A stretch of DNA of 64,000 bases from Nitrospira sp. GTDB taxonomy: Bacteria > Nitrospirota > Nitrospiria > Nitrospirales > Nitrospiraceae. The notes beneath the pieces were generated by a model. That model was not told the DNA's origin. It searched no databases and saw only the letters and a list, made by a program, of their open reading frames with translations. The stretch spans positions 3,934,334 through 3,998,333 of the forward strand of contig JBAOHZ010000009.1 of NCBI GenBank assembly GCA_037045225.1, in the 5' to 3' direction. A program made the position numbers and the translations under genes. Positions 1-7,815 of this stretch are shown here, in pieces (position 1 is the stretch's first letter; each line of letters starts with the position of its first letter).

Positions 1-654
1 GTCATCGACGAGATCGCTTTCCAGACCAACCTGCTGGCCTTGAATGCCGCCGTCGAGGCGGCCAGGGCAGGGGAACATGGTCGCGGGTTTGCGGTCGTGG
101 CCGCCGAAGTCCGTAACCTGGCACAGCGGTCGGCGACGGCTGCCAAGGAAATTAAAGGATTGATCAACGAGTCCATCCAACGCGTGAACGACGGCAGCGA
201 ACTGGTCAATCAATCCGGCAAGACGCTGGAAGAGATTGTCAGCTCAGTCAAGCGCGTCACGGACATCATTGCTGAAATCACCGCGGCGTCCCAGGAGCAG
301 GCCCAGGGGATCGACCAGGTCAACAAGGCCATCATGCAGATGGACGAGACGACGCAGCAGAACGCGGCGTTGGTTGAAGAAACGACGTCGGCCAGCCAGT
401 CGATGAAAGACCAGGCGCAGGAACTCATGCGTCAGGTTGAAGTGTTCAAGGTTGACGAGGAAGGAGCCCAGCAGGCATCGCCGACGCGACCTGCGACCGG
501 GAAGCCAACGGTCAAGGCTGGTGGCGCCCCCAAACCGGCCCTTAAAAAGCCGGTATTCTCGTCCAAAGCGGGGGAGGCCAAAGCCCCGGTCGGTGTGGCG
601 GCCGGGAATGGTCACGATCGCCGTAAGAAAGATGACGATTTCGAGGAATTCTAG
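1..654 (+). CDS. Methyl-accepting chemotaxis protein, C-terminal part (5' end outside window)
   Basis: The open frame runs from base 1, so the gene starts upstream of the window; 217 residues are visible. The first ~55 residues are the MCP signalling hairpin tip, with the hallmark run IDEIAFQTNLLALNAAVEAA followed by RGFAVVAAEVRNLA, which binds CheA and CheW in the family. The following helix carries the usual Q/E-rich adaptation segments. A basic, Pro/Ala/Lys-rich flexible tail of ~70 residues ends in DFEEF. That fits the aromatic-x-x-aromatic pentapeptide which tethers CheR and CheB to some receptors. cheR, cheD and cheB follow within 3 kb, so the protein is probably the receptor served by those enzymes. 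The ligand-binding half cannot be seen. Confidence 0.95.
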   Translation, partial: VIDEIAFQTNLLALNAAVEAARAGEHGRGFAVVAAEVRNLAQRSATAAKEIKGLINESIQRVNDGSELVNQSGKTLEEIVSSVKRVTDIIAEITAASQEQAQGIDQVNKAIMQMDETTQQNAALVEETTSASQSMKDQAQELMRQVEVFKVDEEGAQQASPTRPATGKPTVKAGGAPKPALKKPVFSSKAGEAKAPVGVAAGNGHDRRKKDDDFEEF

Positions 655-661
655 GTCCGGG

Positions 662-698
662 GCTGCGGGGATGGGCAGTAGTTGTCCATTCCCGCAGC
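662..698 (+). terminator. Stem-loop after the MCP gene
   Basis: A 13-bp stem (662-674 pairing with 686-698, one G-U pair) with an 11-base loop lies 7 bases after the receptor stop codon. There is no T-run behind it, so it is a weak candidate for termination or 3'-end protection. Confidence 0.4.
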
Positions 699-801
699 AG
701 CCTCAGAACCTGTTCCATGCGGAATTGCGTGTGACAATACGCTCAAGGCCCAGCGCCTGAGCCGGTTTCGATTGAATCCACCTCTAGCCCAGGGACGGAT
801 C

Positions 802-1263
802 ATGGATCTTAAAACGACGCTTTGGTATCTCGTCCTCTCCAGTTTGACGGTCGCGTATCTCGTCGTCTTGGCGGGGGTTCGAGCAGCCAAATCCCATGAT
901 GTGAATCATCACTCCCATCGCATGATCGTGGGGTGCACGATCATCGGTATCTGGCTGGTGGCCTACGTCCTGAAACAAGCAATCTTCGGCCGTGAATCGT
1001 TCAAAGGCCCTGATAGCGCCTATTGGACGGTCTATGTCCCAATCTTTGTGACACACATGTTGTTCGCGATCACGACCATAGGACTAGGCGCCTACAATCT
1101 GTATATGGGCCTGCATCGCCTTCGATATGGAAGTGTCGGAGCCATGGTCGCCGGCATGACCACCCATCGCCGCATGGGGAATGCGCTCGTCTGGACGTTC
1201 AGCGGCACCATGATCACGGCCTATCTGGTCTATTTAATGCTGTTTGTCTGGTACCGGAGCTAA
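802..1263 (+). CDS. DUF420 family membrane protein
   Basis: The product is 153 aa with about four hydrophobic helices: residues ~5-25, ~42-62, ~78-102 and ~127-150. The segment around YWTVYVPIFVTHMLFA and the closing HRRMGN...TAYLVYLML match what I know of DUF420 (YozB-like) inner-membrane proteins, whose function is unsettled. The histidines in HH and THRR are of the kind that may bind metal or haem, but that is inference. The start at 802 has AGGGAC upstream; the longer frame from 682 lacks hydrophobic character. It lies between the receptor and cheR, with cheR starting 4 bases after its stop, so it is probably co-transcribed with the chemotaxis genes. Confidence 0.75.
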   Translation: MDLKTTLWYLVLSSLTVAYLVVLAGVRAAKSHDVNHHSHRMIVGCTIIGIWLVAYVLKQAIFGRESFKGPDSAYWTVYVPIFVTHMLFAITTIGLGAYNLYMGLHRLRYGSVGAMVAGMTTHRRMGNALVWTFSGTMITAYLVYLMLFVWYRS

Positions 1264-1267
1264 CACG

Positions 1268-2086
1268 ATGGACTACGCCATTACGACACAGGAATATGAG
1301 CAAATCCGTACCTTGTTGTATGACGAAAGCGGCATTTCATTGGGGGACAGCAAGCAATCCCTGGTGGTATCCCGCCTCACGAAGCGCTTGCGCGACCTCC
1401 AACTGGAGAGCTTCGATTCCTACTATCAGTACGTGACTCAGGACGACAGCGGCGAAGAATTCACCCGAATGCTGGACCTGCTCTCCACGAACAAAACGGA
1501 TTTTTTCCGCGAACCCAAGCATTTCGACTTTCTTCGCGAGCGCATTCTTCCCACACTGCAACAGGAAAAACACATCCGCATCTGGTCTTCCGCCTGTTCC
1601 ACCGGCGAGGAGCCCTATACCATCGCCATGACGCTGCACGACGCCGTCAAGAACCCGGCCTTGTGGAACTTTGAAATTCTGGCCTCAGACATCTCCACCC
1701 GTGTATTGGCCCATGCCGCCAAGGGCCTGTATGCGGAGGAACGCCTCCGCGATGTGCCGGCGGAAGTCGTAAAACGGCATTTCCTTCACGGACGCGGCGA
1801 CAGCGCAGGGCTCGTGAAAGTCAAACCGCATCTCTCGGAGATCATCAAGTTTCGGCGGATGAATTTGATGGATGATCGCTTTCCCATTAAAGCGCCTTTG
1901 GATCTGATCTTCTGCCGGAATGTGATGATCTATTTCGATCGCCCGACGCAGGAACGTCTGGTCAACAAGTTTTATCATCATCTGAAACCAGGCGGACATC
2001 TCTTCATCGGCCACTCAGAAAGCCTCCAATGGGTCTCCCACCCATTCAAGACCCTTGCGCCGACCATCTACTGGAAGGAAGGCTAA
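1268..2086 (+). CDS. cheR: CheR chemotaxis protein-glutamate methyltransferase
   Basis: CheR transfers methyl groups from S-adenosylmethionine to receptor glutamates. The 272-aa length is normal. The N-terminal helical domain (~1-80) precedes the methyltransferase domain, with the SAM-binding stretch IRIWSSACSTGEEPYTIA at ~95-115 and the late motif LIFCRNVMIYFD near 215-228. The conserved end, GGHLFIGHSESL, is present. The start at 1268 has GGAG nine bases upstream. The stop lies 5 bases before the cheD start, so cheR-cheD are translated together. The receptor with a tether-like tail just upstream is a likely substrate. Confidence 0.97.
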   Translation: MDYAITTQEYEQIRTLLYDESGISLGDSKQSLVVSRLTKRLRDLQLESFDSYYQYVTQDDSGEEFTRMLDLLSTNKTDFFREPKHFDFLRERILPTLQQEKHIRIWSSACSTGEEPYTIAMTLHDAVKNPALWNFEILASDISTRVLAHAAKGLYAEERLRDVPAEVVKRHFLHGRGDSAGLVKVKPHLSEIIKFRRMNLMDDRFPIKAPLDLIFCRNVMIYFDRPTQERLVNKFYHHLKPGGHLFIGHSESLQWVSHPFKTLAPTIYWKEG

Positions 2087-2091
2087 TCGGA

Positions 2092-2709
2092 ATGGCCGCA
2101 GTCAATCTTGACACGTTCTCCCATATCCGGCGGATGCACGATAATCGTTTCCTGACCGAGATTGCCTGCATTCTGCCGGGCGAGTTTTTTGTCAGCCGGG
2201 AACCCATGGTGGTCTATACCGTGCTCGGCTCCTGCATTTCGGCCTGCATTCGTGATCCGGTTGCAAAAGTCGGCGGCATGAATCATTTCATGCTCCCGGC
2301 GCCGAAAGAGCATCAGTCTGGCGATGCCTGGGGAGGGGAGTCTACACGGTATGGCTCCTTTGCCATGGAACAACTGATCAATGAAATCTTGAAACGCGGC
2401 GGGATGAAGCATCGCTTGGAAGTCAAATTGTTCGGTGCCGGGAAGATCTACGAAGGCAATATTGATGTCGGAGCCAGAAATACGGAATGGGTCCTACATT
2501 TCCTCAAAAACGAAGGGTACACAATTGCAAAAAGTGATCTAGGCGATGTGTTCCCACGGAAAGTGTATTACTTTACGGATTCAGGGCGAGTTCTGATGAA
2601 GAAGATCGAACGAGTGAAAAATCGGACGATCTTCGAACGGGAAACCGAATACCAACACCGGATCGAAGTCGAACCGACGGCAACCAAGGACAACATCACG
2701 TTGTTCTGA
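2092..2709 (+). CDS. cheD: CheD receptor glutamine deamidase
   Basis: CheD deamidates receptor glutamines to glutamates and in some species interacts with CheC. The 205-aa protein has the signature VLGSCISACIRDP with the catalytic Cys, then GGMNHFMLP with the catalytic His about 20 residues later. It has ~30 residues N-terminal to the core and ~30 basic residues after it, slightly longer than the shortest family members. The start at 2092 follows the cheR stop by 5 bases, using GGAAGG in the cheR 3' end. No CheC is visible in the window. Confidence 0.95.
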   Translation: MAAVNLDTFSHIRRMHDNRFLTEIACILPGEFFVSREPMVVYTVLGSCISACIRDPVAKVGGMNHFMLPAPKEHQSGDAWGGESTRYGSFAMEQLINEILKRGGMKHRLEVKLFGAGKIYEGNIDVGARNTEWVLHFLKNEGYTIAKSDLGDVFPRKVYYFTDSGRVLMKKIERVKNRTIFERETEYQHRIEVEPTATKDNITLF

Positions 2710-2787
2710 GCACAGTGTCTCATTCGCCGATCGAAGTTCTCGACTCCGGACGCGGGTGCATCACGTTGATCAGATACGAGGGAGACT

Positions 2788-3837
2788 ATGAAAAAAATAC
2801 GGGTCCTGATCATCGACGATTCAGCCCTCATGCGACAAGTGTTGGCCGAATTGCTTTCAAAGGATCCAACGATCGAGGTGATCGGCAGTGCTCCGGATCC
2901 CTATGTGGCGCGAGAGAAAATCAAGACGCTCAATCCCGATGTCCTGACGCTGGATGTGGAAATGCCAAAAATGGATGGGCTCACCTTTCTCGAGAAACTC
3001 ATGCGTGGACGACCGATGCCGGTCATCATGGTGAGTTCCCTCACGGAGGCCGGATGCCAAACCACCATTCGAGCATTGGAATTGGGGGCCGTCGACTTTA
3101 TCACCAAACCAAAAATTGATTTACGGGAAGGAATGGACGCCATCGCAGACGATCTGCTGGCTAAGGTGAAGGGCGCCGCCACCGCTTCCGTCCGGCGCGC
3201 TCCGACAGCCTCTCCCCAAGGCAGCTCGCGGCCGGCCGCGCTGAACTCGGCGATGATCAAGACCACAGATATGATCATCGCCATTGGGGCTTCAACCGGA
3301 GGTACAGAGGCGGTGAAGGAGGTGTTGCAGGTGCTGCCACCCAACACCCCTCCGATTCTGATCACGCAACACATGCCGGAGCGTTTCACCAAAACGTGGG
3401 CCGATCGCATGAACCAACTCTGCCGCATCTCGGTGAAGGAAGCCGAGGACGGAGACAGTGTGCTGCCCGGACACGCGCTCATTGCTCCCGGCAATTACCA
3501 TATGACGCTGGTCCGCAGCGGCGCACGGTATTCAGTTCGCATCAACCAAGACGATCCGGTGAATCGCCATCGTCCATCAGTCGACGTCATGTTCGACTCC
3601 GTCGCGCAGTTCGCCGGCGGAAATGCCGTCGGCGTGATCCTGACCGGGATGGGCGGTGACGGATCCAGGGGCCTCCTTCGGATGAAGGAAGCCGGCGCCC
3701 ACACCATCGCACAGGATGAGGCCTCTTGCGTTGTCTTCGGTATGCCGAAAGAGGCCATCAAGCTCGGTGCCGCCGAACGGATTCTTCCGCTGCAAGACGT
3801 CGCGTCGGGTATTCTCACGCATGTATCCCGCACCTAA
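2788..3837 (+). CDS. cheB: CheB chemotaxis response regulator / protein-glutamate methylesterase
   Basis: CheB removes receptor methyl groups when phosphorylated by CheA. Residues ~3-120 form a receiver with the acidic pair in IIDDSALMR, the phospho-acceptor Asp in LTLDVEMPKMDG and the Lys in ITKPK. A ~35-residue Ala/Ser/Arg linker leads to the esterase domain (~160-345) with the catalytic triad in IGASTGG (Ser), TQHMP (His) and GMGGDG (Asp). The 349-aa length is usual. GAGGGAG lies just before the start. It completes the cheR-cheD-cheB group. Confidence 0.97.
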   Translation: MKKIRVLIIDDSALMRQVLAELLSKDPTIEVIGSAPDPYVAREKIKTLNPDVLTLDVEMPKMDGLTFLEKLMRGRPMPVIMVSSLTEAGCQTTIRALELGAVDFITKPKIDLREGMDAIADDLLAKVKGAATASVRRAPTASPQGSSRPAALNSAMIKTTDMIIAIGASTGGTEAVKEVLQVLPPNTPPILITQHMPERFTKTWADRMNQLCRISVKEAEDGDSVLPGHALIAPGNYHMTLVRSGARYSVRINQDDPVNRHRPSVDVMFDSVAQFAGGNAVGVILTGMGGDGSRGLLRMKEAGAHTIAQDEASCVVFGMPKEAIKLGAAERILPLQDVASGILTHVSRT

Positions 3838-3868
3838 CCATTTCACATTCACGCAAAAGGAGTTCAGC

Positions 3869-4207
3869 ATGAAAATTACCCAGGAAGTGCGCAACACACA
3901 AGTGACATTAAAACTCGAAGGAAACTTTACCTATACTCAGCGCAAGCCGTTTCAGGAGGCGTTGAAGGCCGTCGGCACCAATCAAGTGGATGAAATCGTT
4001 ATCGACCTGTCGCAGGTAGCCTTCCTCGACAGCGCGGCGCTGGGATTGTTGATGATCAGTCATCGGCAACTCCAAGCCGAGAAGCGGACGCTCTCGTTGG
4101 CCTATCCTCAACCGACCGTTCGCCAAATTATTGAACTGGCGAATCTGCACAAAACGATTCCGGTGATTGAGGCGCAGGTGTCGTCCATGGTTAAGAAGAG
4201 CGCATAA
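3869..4207 (+). CDS. STAS-domain anti-sigma factor antagonist (first copy)
   Basis: This 112-aa single STAS domain has the diagnostic strand-helix VAFLDSAALGLLM, where the Ser after Asp is the residue phosphorylated by an anti-sigma kinase in the SpoIIAA/RsbV family. The chosen start has AAAGGAG upstream. It begins a run of five closely spaced signalling genes (second STAS, PP2C phosphatase, HPt, receiver-ATPase) that together make a partner switch. In the model, dephosphorylated STAS binds the ATPase-type partner and frees its target. The target sigma factor or enzyme is not visible here. Confidence 0.9.
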   Translation: MKITQEVRNTQVTLKLEGNFTYTQRKPFQEALKAVGTNQVDEIVIDLSQVAFLDSAALGLLMISHRQLQAEKRTLSLAYPQPTVRQIIELANLHKTIPVIEAQVSSMVKKSA

Positions 4208-4239
4208 ATTCCGTCCCCAGGCCCAGGAAGGAGCGCTGC

Positions 4240-4590
4240 ATGCAGATTACGGAACGCCGTATCGGAGAGTCTGTCATTCTCGATTTGATGGGGGAATTAA
4301 CCTACGCGAATCGTACGATCTTCAAGGCTGCGGTGGAGCAATGCAAACGAGGCGGGTGTCGACACCTGATCTTGAACATGCGTGGCGTCCGATTTCTCGA
4401 TAGTTCCGCGCTCGGCACCTTAGCGTTGCTGACGCAGAGCCTTTCGGCCACGCAGGGGAAAGTCAGCCTGCTGAATCCTCAGAGTTATGTCAAAGAGATT
4501 GTCACCCTGGCAAATCTTCATACGCTTCTGCCGGTCTATACTTCGGAACAGGATGCCCTTGCGGGGAGCCGACTTCCGGCGGTCGGATAA
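4240..4590 (+). CDS. STAS-domain anti-sigma factor antagonist (second copy)
   Basis: A second 116-aa STAS protein with the motif VRFLDSSALGTLA, again with a phosphorylatable Ser after Asp. AGGAAGGAG sits 7 bases before the start. It lies 32 bases after the first STAS gene and 23 bases before the phosphatase gene. It clearly belongs to the same family as its neighbour but differs in sequence, so the two may answer to different partners rather than being a recent duplication. Confidence 0.9.
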   Translation: MQITERRIGESVILDLMGELTYANRTIFKAAVEQCKRGGCRHLILNMRGVRFLDSSALGTLALLTQSLSATQGKVSLLNPQSYVKEIVTLANLHTLLPVYTSEQDALAGSRLPAVG

Positions 4591-4613
4591 GTCCGGTATG
4601 AGGAGCAGCAGAC

Positions 4614-5876
4614 GTGGCTGAGCCAGCGCGTATTATTGACCCAACTCCTGCCGCAAAGGCCTCCAAGTCGGTGCCGGTCATCCTCCTCGTCGACGACGAT
4701 GAGATTACCCGTATTAGTATGGCTGGGCGGCTGAAGCGGTTGGGCTACCGTGTCATCGAAGCCAGCGACGGAGTCGCTGGCTTGGCCGCCATCCGCGCAC
4801 AGCGTCCCGATCTCGTGATTCTCGATTGGATGATGCCGGGTCTGGATGGCCCCAGCGTCTGCGAGGCGCTCCGTGCGGATCAGGAGTTACGGTCCAGTCA
4901 GGTCGTGCTCATGACTGCACACGACCAACCCGAACAAATTGCGGAAGGGCTCTCCCGCGGCGCCGATGATTTTCTCAGCAAAGCGGCAAGTAAGCAGGAA
5001 GTCTTGGCACGGGTGCAGGCCAGTCTCAGATCCAGCGCGCTTGTCCGCGAAATCGAACGCACCCGCGATGATCTTGATCGTTCCCATCGGCTGCTGTCCG
5101 CCAAACAAACCGAACTGGAGAGCGAACTGCAATCGGCTGCGGACTTCGTGCGTGCGCAGCTGCCTCTCCCCGGCATGCCGGCACCGGGAATCAGCATGCA
5201 GTGGGCCTACCAACCGTCTCTCGCTTTGGGCGGCGATTTGTTTCAGGTCAGCGCCTGGGGTTCTGACACATTGGGATTCTATATTCTCGATGCGTCGGGC
5301 CACGGTGTGTCCGCAGCGTTGCGCGCGGTCGCGCTGATGAGTTTTTTGCGTGAAGACAATCTCGCGAAAGCGGTCGGATCTTTTGATCCGGGAGCCATCA
5401 TCACTGAGGCCAACCGTCGCTTTCCGTTGACCCCGGAGGGGGAATACTTCACCTTGTGGGTAGGGCGTCTGCACCTCCCGTCGCGCACCTTATCGTATGC
5501 CGCAGCAGGGCACTGCGGCGCATTCCTGCATTCCATCGAAGGGACCTCCCAATGGTTATCCTCGGCCAGTCTTCCTTTAGGTTTCGATCCGACCATCACC
5601 TTCGACAGTACGACCGCACAATTGCAGCTCCGGGATCGTCTGTATCTTCTGAGTGACGGGATCTATGAAGCCCCGTCGCCGACAGGGGAGTTGTGGGGCA
5701 GAGACCGTCTGCAAGCGACACTGGAAACCCATCGCACGCACACGTTGGCACACAGCATAGGAGAAGCTATGGCAACGGCCCGACTGTGGCTAGGGGGCGA
5801 CATTTTCCCTGATGATGTGGCGCTTCTCGGCGTCGAAGTATTGGACGGCTCGGCTTCGGCAACGGAAAAGCCGTAA
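4614..5876 (+). CDS. Receiver-linked PP2C (SpoIIE/RsbU-type) phosphatase
   Basis: The predicted role is dephosphorylating the STAS proteins when its receiver is phosphorylated. Residues ~20-140 are a receiver with LLVDDDEITR, the acceptor Asp in LVILDWMMPGLDG and a Lys in FLSKA (Ala replaces the usual Pro). A coiled coil at ~145-180 links to the SpoIIE phosphatase domain (~190-410), with metal-binding Asp residues in LGGDLFQ, DASGHGVSAA, LLSDGIYEA and DDVALL. All key acidic residues are present, so it should be active. The start is GTG with GAGGAG upstream. The stop overlaps the next start by one base (TAATG). Confidence 0.95.
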   Translation: MAEPARIIDPTPAAKASKSVPVILLVDDDEITRISMAGRLKRLGYRVIEASDGVAGLAAIRAQRPDLVILDWMMPGLDGPSVCEALRADQELRSSQVVLMTAHDQPEQIAEGLSRGADDFLSKAASKQEVLARVQASLRSSALVREIERTRDDLDRSHRLLSAKQTELESELQSAADFVRAQLPLPGMPAPGISMQWAYQPSLALGGDLFQVSAWGSDTLGFYILDASGHGVSAALRAVALMSFLREDNLAKAVGSFDPGAIITEANRRFPLTPEGEYFTLWVGRLHLPSRTLSYAAAGHCGAFLHSIEGTSQWLSSASLPLGFDPTITFDSTTAQLQLRDRLYLLSDGIYEAPSPTGELWGRDRLQATLETHRTHTLAHSIGEAMATARLWLGGDIFPDDVALLGVEVLDGSASATEKP

Positions 5877-6235
5877 TGGACGCACAACCTGTCATGGACC
5901 TGGCCGCTGCCTTGGAACGGTTCGACGGTGATCAGGACCTCTTTCTGACCCTGGCCGAGATGTTCCTCGAGCGAGCCCCTACCGCACTCATCGGGATCCA
6001 GACCGCGCTCGTCGACCAGGATCTGCCGTTGTTGGTGAAGGAAGCCCATAAATTAAAGGGATCGGCCATGGAGTTCTGCGCCCGCCCAACCGTGGCCGCA
6101 GCAGCACAGCTTGAAGAATCGGCCCGTCAGTCGGCCACACAGGAAATCCCCGCGCTCGCGGACCAAGTGTCCGTTGAGCTCCAACGGTTAACGGCGGCCT
6201 TGAAGGTGATTATCGAAAAAGGATTTCCTTCATGA
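5876..6235 (+). CDS. HPt-domain phosphotransfer protein
   Basis: A 119-aa stand-alone histidine phosphotransfer domain; the phospho-accepting His lies in KEAHKLKGSAMEF, the normal HPt signature. It overlaps the phosphatase gene by one base and the following receiver-ATPase gene by four, so the three are translationally coupled. It likely passes phosphoryl groups from an unseen hybrid kinase to the receiver of the phosphatase. That direction is inferred from gene order only. Confidence 0.92.
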   Translation: MDAQPVMDLAAALERFDGDQDLFLTLAEMFLERAPTALIGIQTALVDQDLPLLVKEAHKLKGSAMEFCARPTVAAAAQLEESARQSATQEIPALADQVSVELQRLTAALKVIIEKGFPS

Positions 6236-7131
6236 CGCCTGCCTCCAACGCCAAAAAGCTGTTACTGGTTCATCCCAGTGCGGAGACATCGGCACTGGTT
6301 ATGGAACAGGCGACGGCACGTGGGATCTCGGTCATCACGGCACCAGATTCGGATGGGGCCTTATCAATGATGGACATGGCCATGCCCGACATCTTATTGG
6401 TCGACTGGTTTCAGCCGGCAAAGACCAGGCTAGCGCTTCTCCATGAGGCCCGCCGCCGTTGTCTCTGGATGCCGATTATCGCCACGGCACACAAAGGGGA
6501 TGAGCATGCCATTCTGGACGCCGTTCGTGCGGGTGCGGGAGATTACCTCTACAGTCCAGTCCGAGTTGAAGAATTCTGGAAGGCTCTGAATCGGGCGTTC
6601 GAGCGAATTCCTCAGACCGTTGAGGATATTCCTGGCATTGAACAGGTGGAGTATCGGCTCGTCATCGGCACCAATCCTGCCGATGTCGAGTCTTGTGTGA
6701 CGTGGCTCGTCGAGCGGACGGCCATGACCTTACCGGAAACCCAGCGGCTGCACCTCCGCACCACGCTTATCGAACTGATCGTCAACGCGGTCGAACATGG
6801 CAGCCTTGAAATCTTCTACCAGGAGAAACATGAAGCGCTCAGCGCCGATCAGTTTGAGTCGCTGATCGCCGACCGCCGCCGGCATCCGCGGTTTGCAACG
6901 CGCCGTGTCATTGTCAAAGCCCTGTACGACAAAATCCATCGCCGCATCCGGTACGTCATTACGGATCAGGGGAACGGGTTTCGCTGGAACGGCTTCCTCA
7001 CGCGATCGGACGAGCCCTGCGATAGCCGCGACGCGAATGGACGCGGCGTCTTTCTCGCCAAGGCCTTCTTTCCTGATCTCACCTATAACGAACGCGGCAC
7101 GGAAGTGTCTTTTTCTGTGCCCCTGGCATAG
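6232..7131 (+). CDS. Pseudo-receiver plus RsbW-like HATPase protein
   Basis: A 299-aa fusion. Residues ~5-125 have a receiver fold with the acceptor Asp kept (DILLVDWFQ), but the acidic pair is replaced (VHPSAE) and the catalytic Lys is replaced by Ser (YLYSPV), so ordinary phosphorylation is doubtful. Residues ~150-295 form an anti-sigma type ATPase with the N-box ELIVNAVEHGSL, the G1 box DQGNGF and a GRGVFLAK motif. An insertion of ~50 residues lies between the N and G1 boxes. It ends the partner-switch set and is the likely kinase or binder of the two STAS proteins. Confidence 0.85.
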   Translation: MTPASNAKKLLLVHPSAETSALVMEQATARGISVITAPDSDGALSMMDMAMPDILLVDWFQPAKTRLALLHEARRRCLWMPIIATAHKGDEHAILDAVRAGAGDYLYSPVRVEEFWKALNRAFERIPQTVEDIPGIEQVEYRLVIGTNPADVESCVTWLVERTAMTLPETQRLHLRTTLIELIVNAVEHGSLEIFYQEKHEALSADQFESLIADRRRHPRFATRRVIVKALYDKIHRRIRYVITDQGNGFRWNGFLTRSDEPCDSRDANGRGVFLAKAFFPDLTYNERGTEVSFSVPLA

Positions 7132-7238
7132 GACACGTGCTTGGCGACGCCATCTGACTTGACGCCGCCTGTAGCCAGGGTTTATCTTCCCTTCGCCGAT
7201 TCGCATTTTTTGCCACACGGTCATCTATGAGGCACCTC

Positions 7239-7478
7239 ATGACTCCTCGCACGCCCCTGATGGTCTCGTTCCTGCTCCTCACTTTCTTGTCCGGCTGCAG
7301 TACCAGCGAATGGGTACACCCGAGCCGTCCGAAAGATCAATTCACGCAGGACTATAACAAGTGCCAAGCCGACACCATGCGTGATCCCAAGCTCCAACAG
7401 GGCATTCAGCTACTGATCATCCAGGCCACCGAGCGTTGCGTCCAGAAGCAGGGGTGGCGTTTGGTAGAAAAAGAATAG
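7239..7478 (+). CDS. Small putative lipoprotein
   Basis: The product is 79 aa with an N-terminal hydrophobic stretch ending in the lipobox LSGC, so it should be acylated and anchored to a membrane. The mature part holds two further Cys residues (NKCQAD and ERCVQK) that could pair. I do not recognise a named family. The start at 7239 has GAGG six bases upstream; an in-frame ATG at 7227 would add four residues. It ends 337 bases before wecB. Confidence 0.65.
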   Translation: MTPRTPLMVSFLLLTFLSGCSTSEWVHPSRPKDQFTQDYNKCQADTMRDPKLQQGIQLLIIQATERCVQKQGWRLVEKE

Positions 7479-7815
7479 ACGAGCGAGCGTCTGGTCCGGC
7501 GATCGACGACAGCCGACGCCTCTTGCGACCAAACCGCGGTTCGATCGCTCGAGACGACCTCCCTGCTGACCCGCCTCTGTGAACAGCACCGTTTTTGTTG
7601 ACGGACGGATCCAGCTCCGCTATGTAGATGACGAGGCAGCCATCTTCGTGGCGAACTCGTCAGACTCACGACTCGCGCTCCACGATCAGCCGATTCCTTG
7701 TATCGGCGCGTTGGCGGCTTCCAGCACATCCTCGTTCGGGCCATGAGCACATCCACTAGTTCCGGCTTGCCATGGCACATTAGCCGCTTGTCGGAACAGA
7801 AACAGGAACAGACGT
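7479..7815. other. Gap of 337 bases before wecB
   Basis: No convincing gene is seen on either strand. It separates the signalling block from the polysaccharide block and contains one promoter-like pair (7598-7626). Confidence 0.5.
7598..7626 (+). promoter_or_regulatory. Possible sigma-70 type promoter for wecB
   Basis: TTGACG and TATGTA are separated by 17 bases, about 190 bases before the wecB start. The match is by eye only. Confidence 0.3.
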
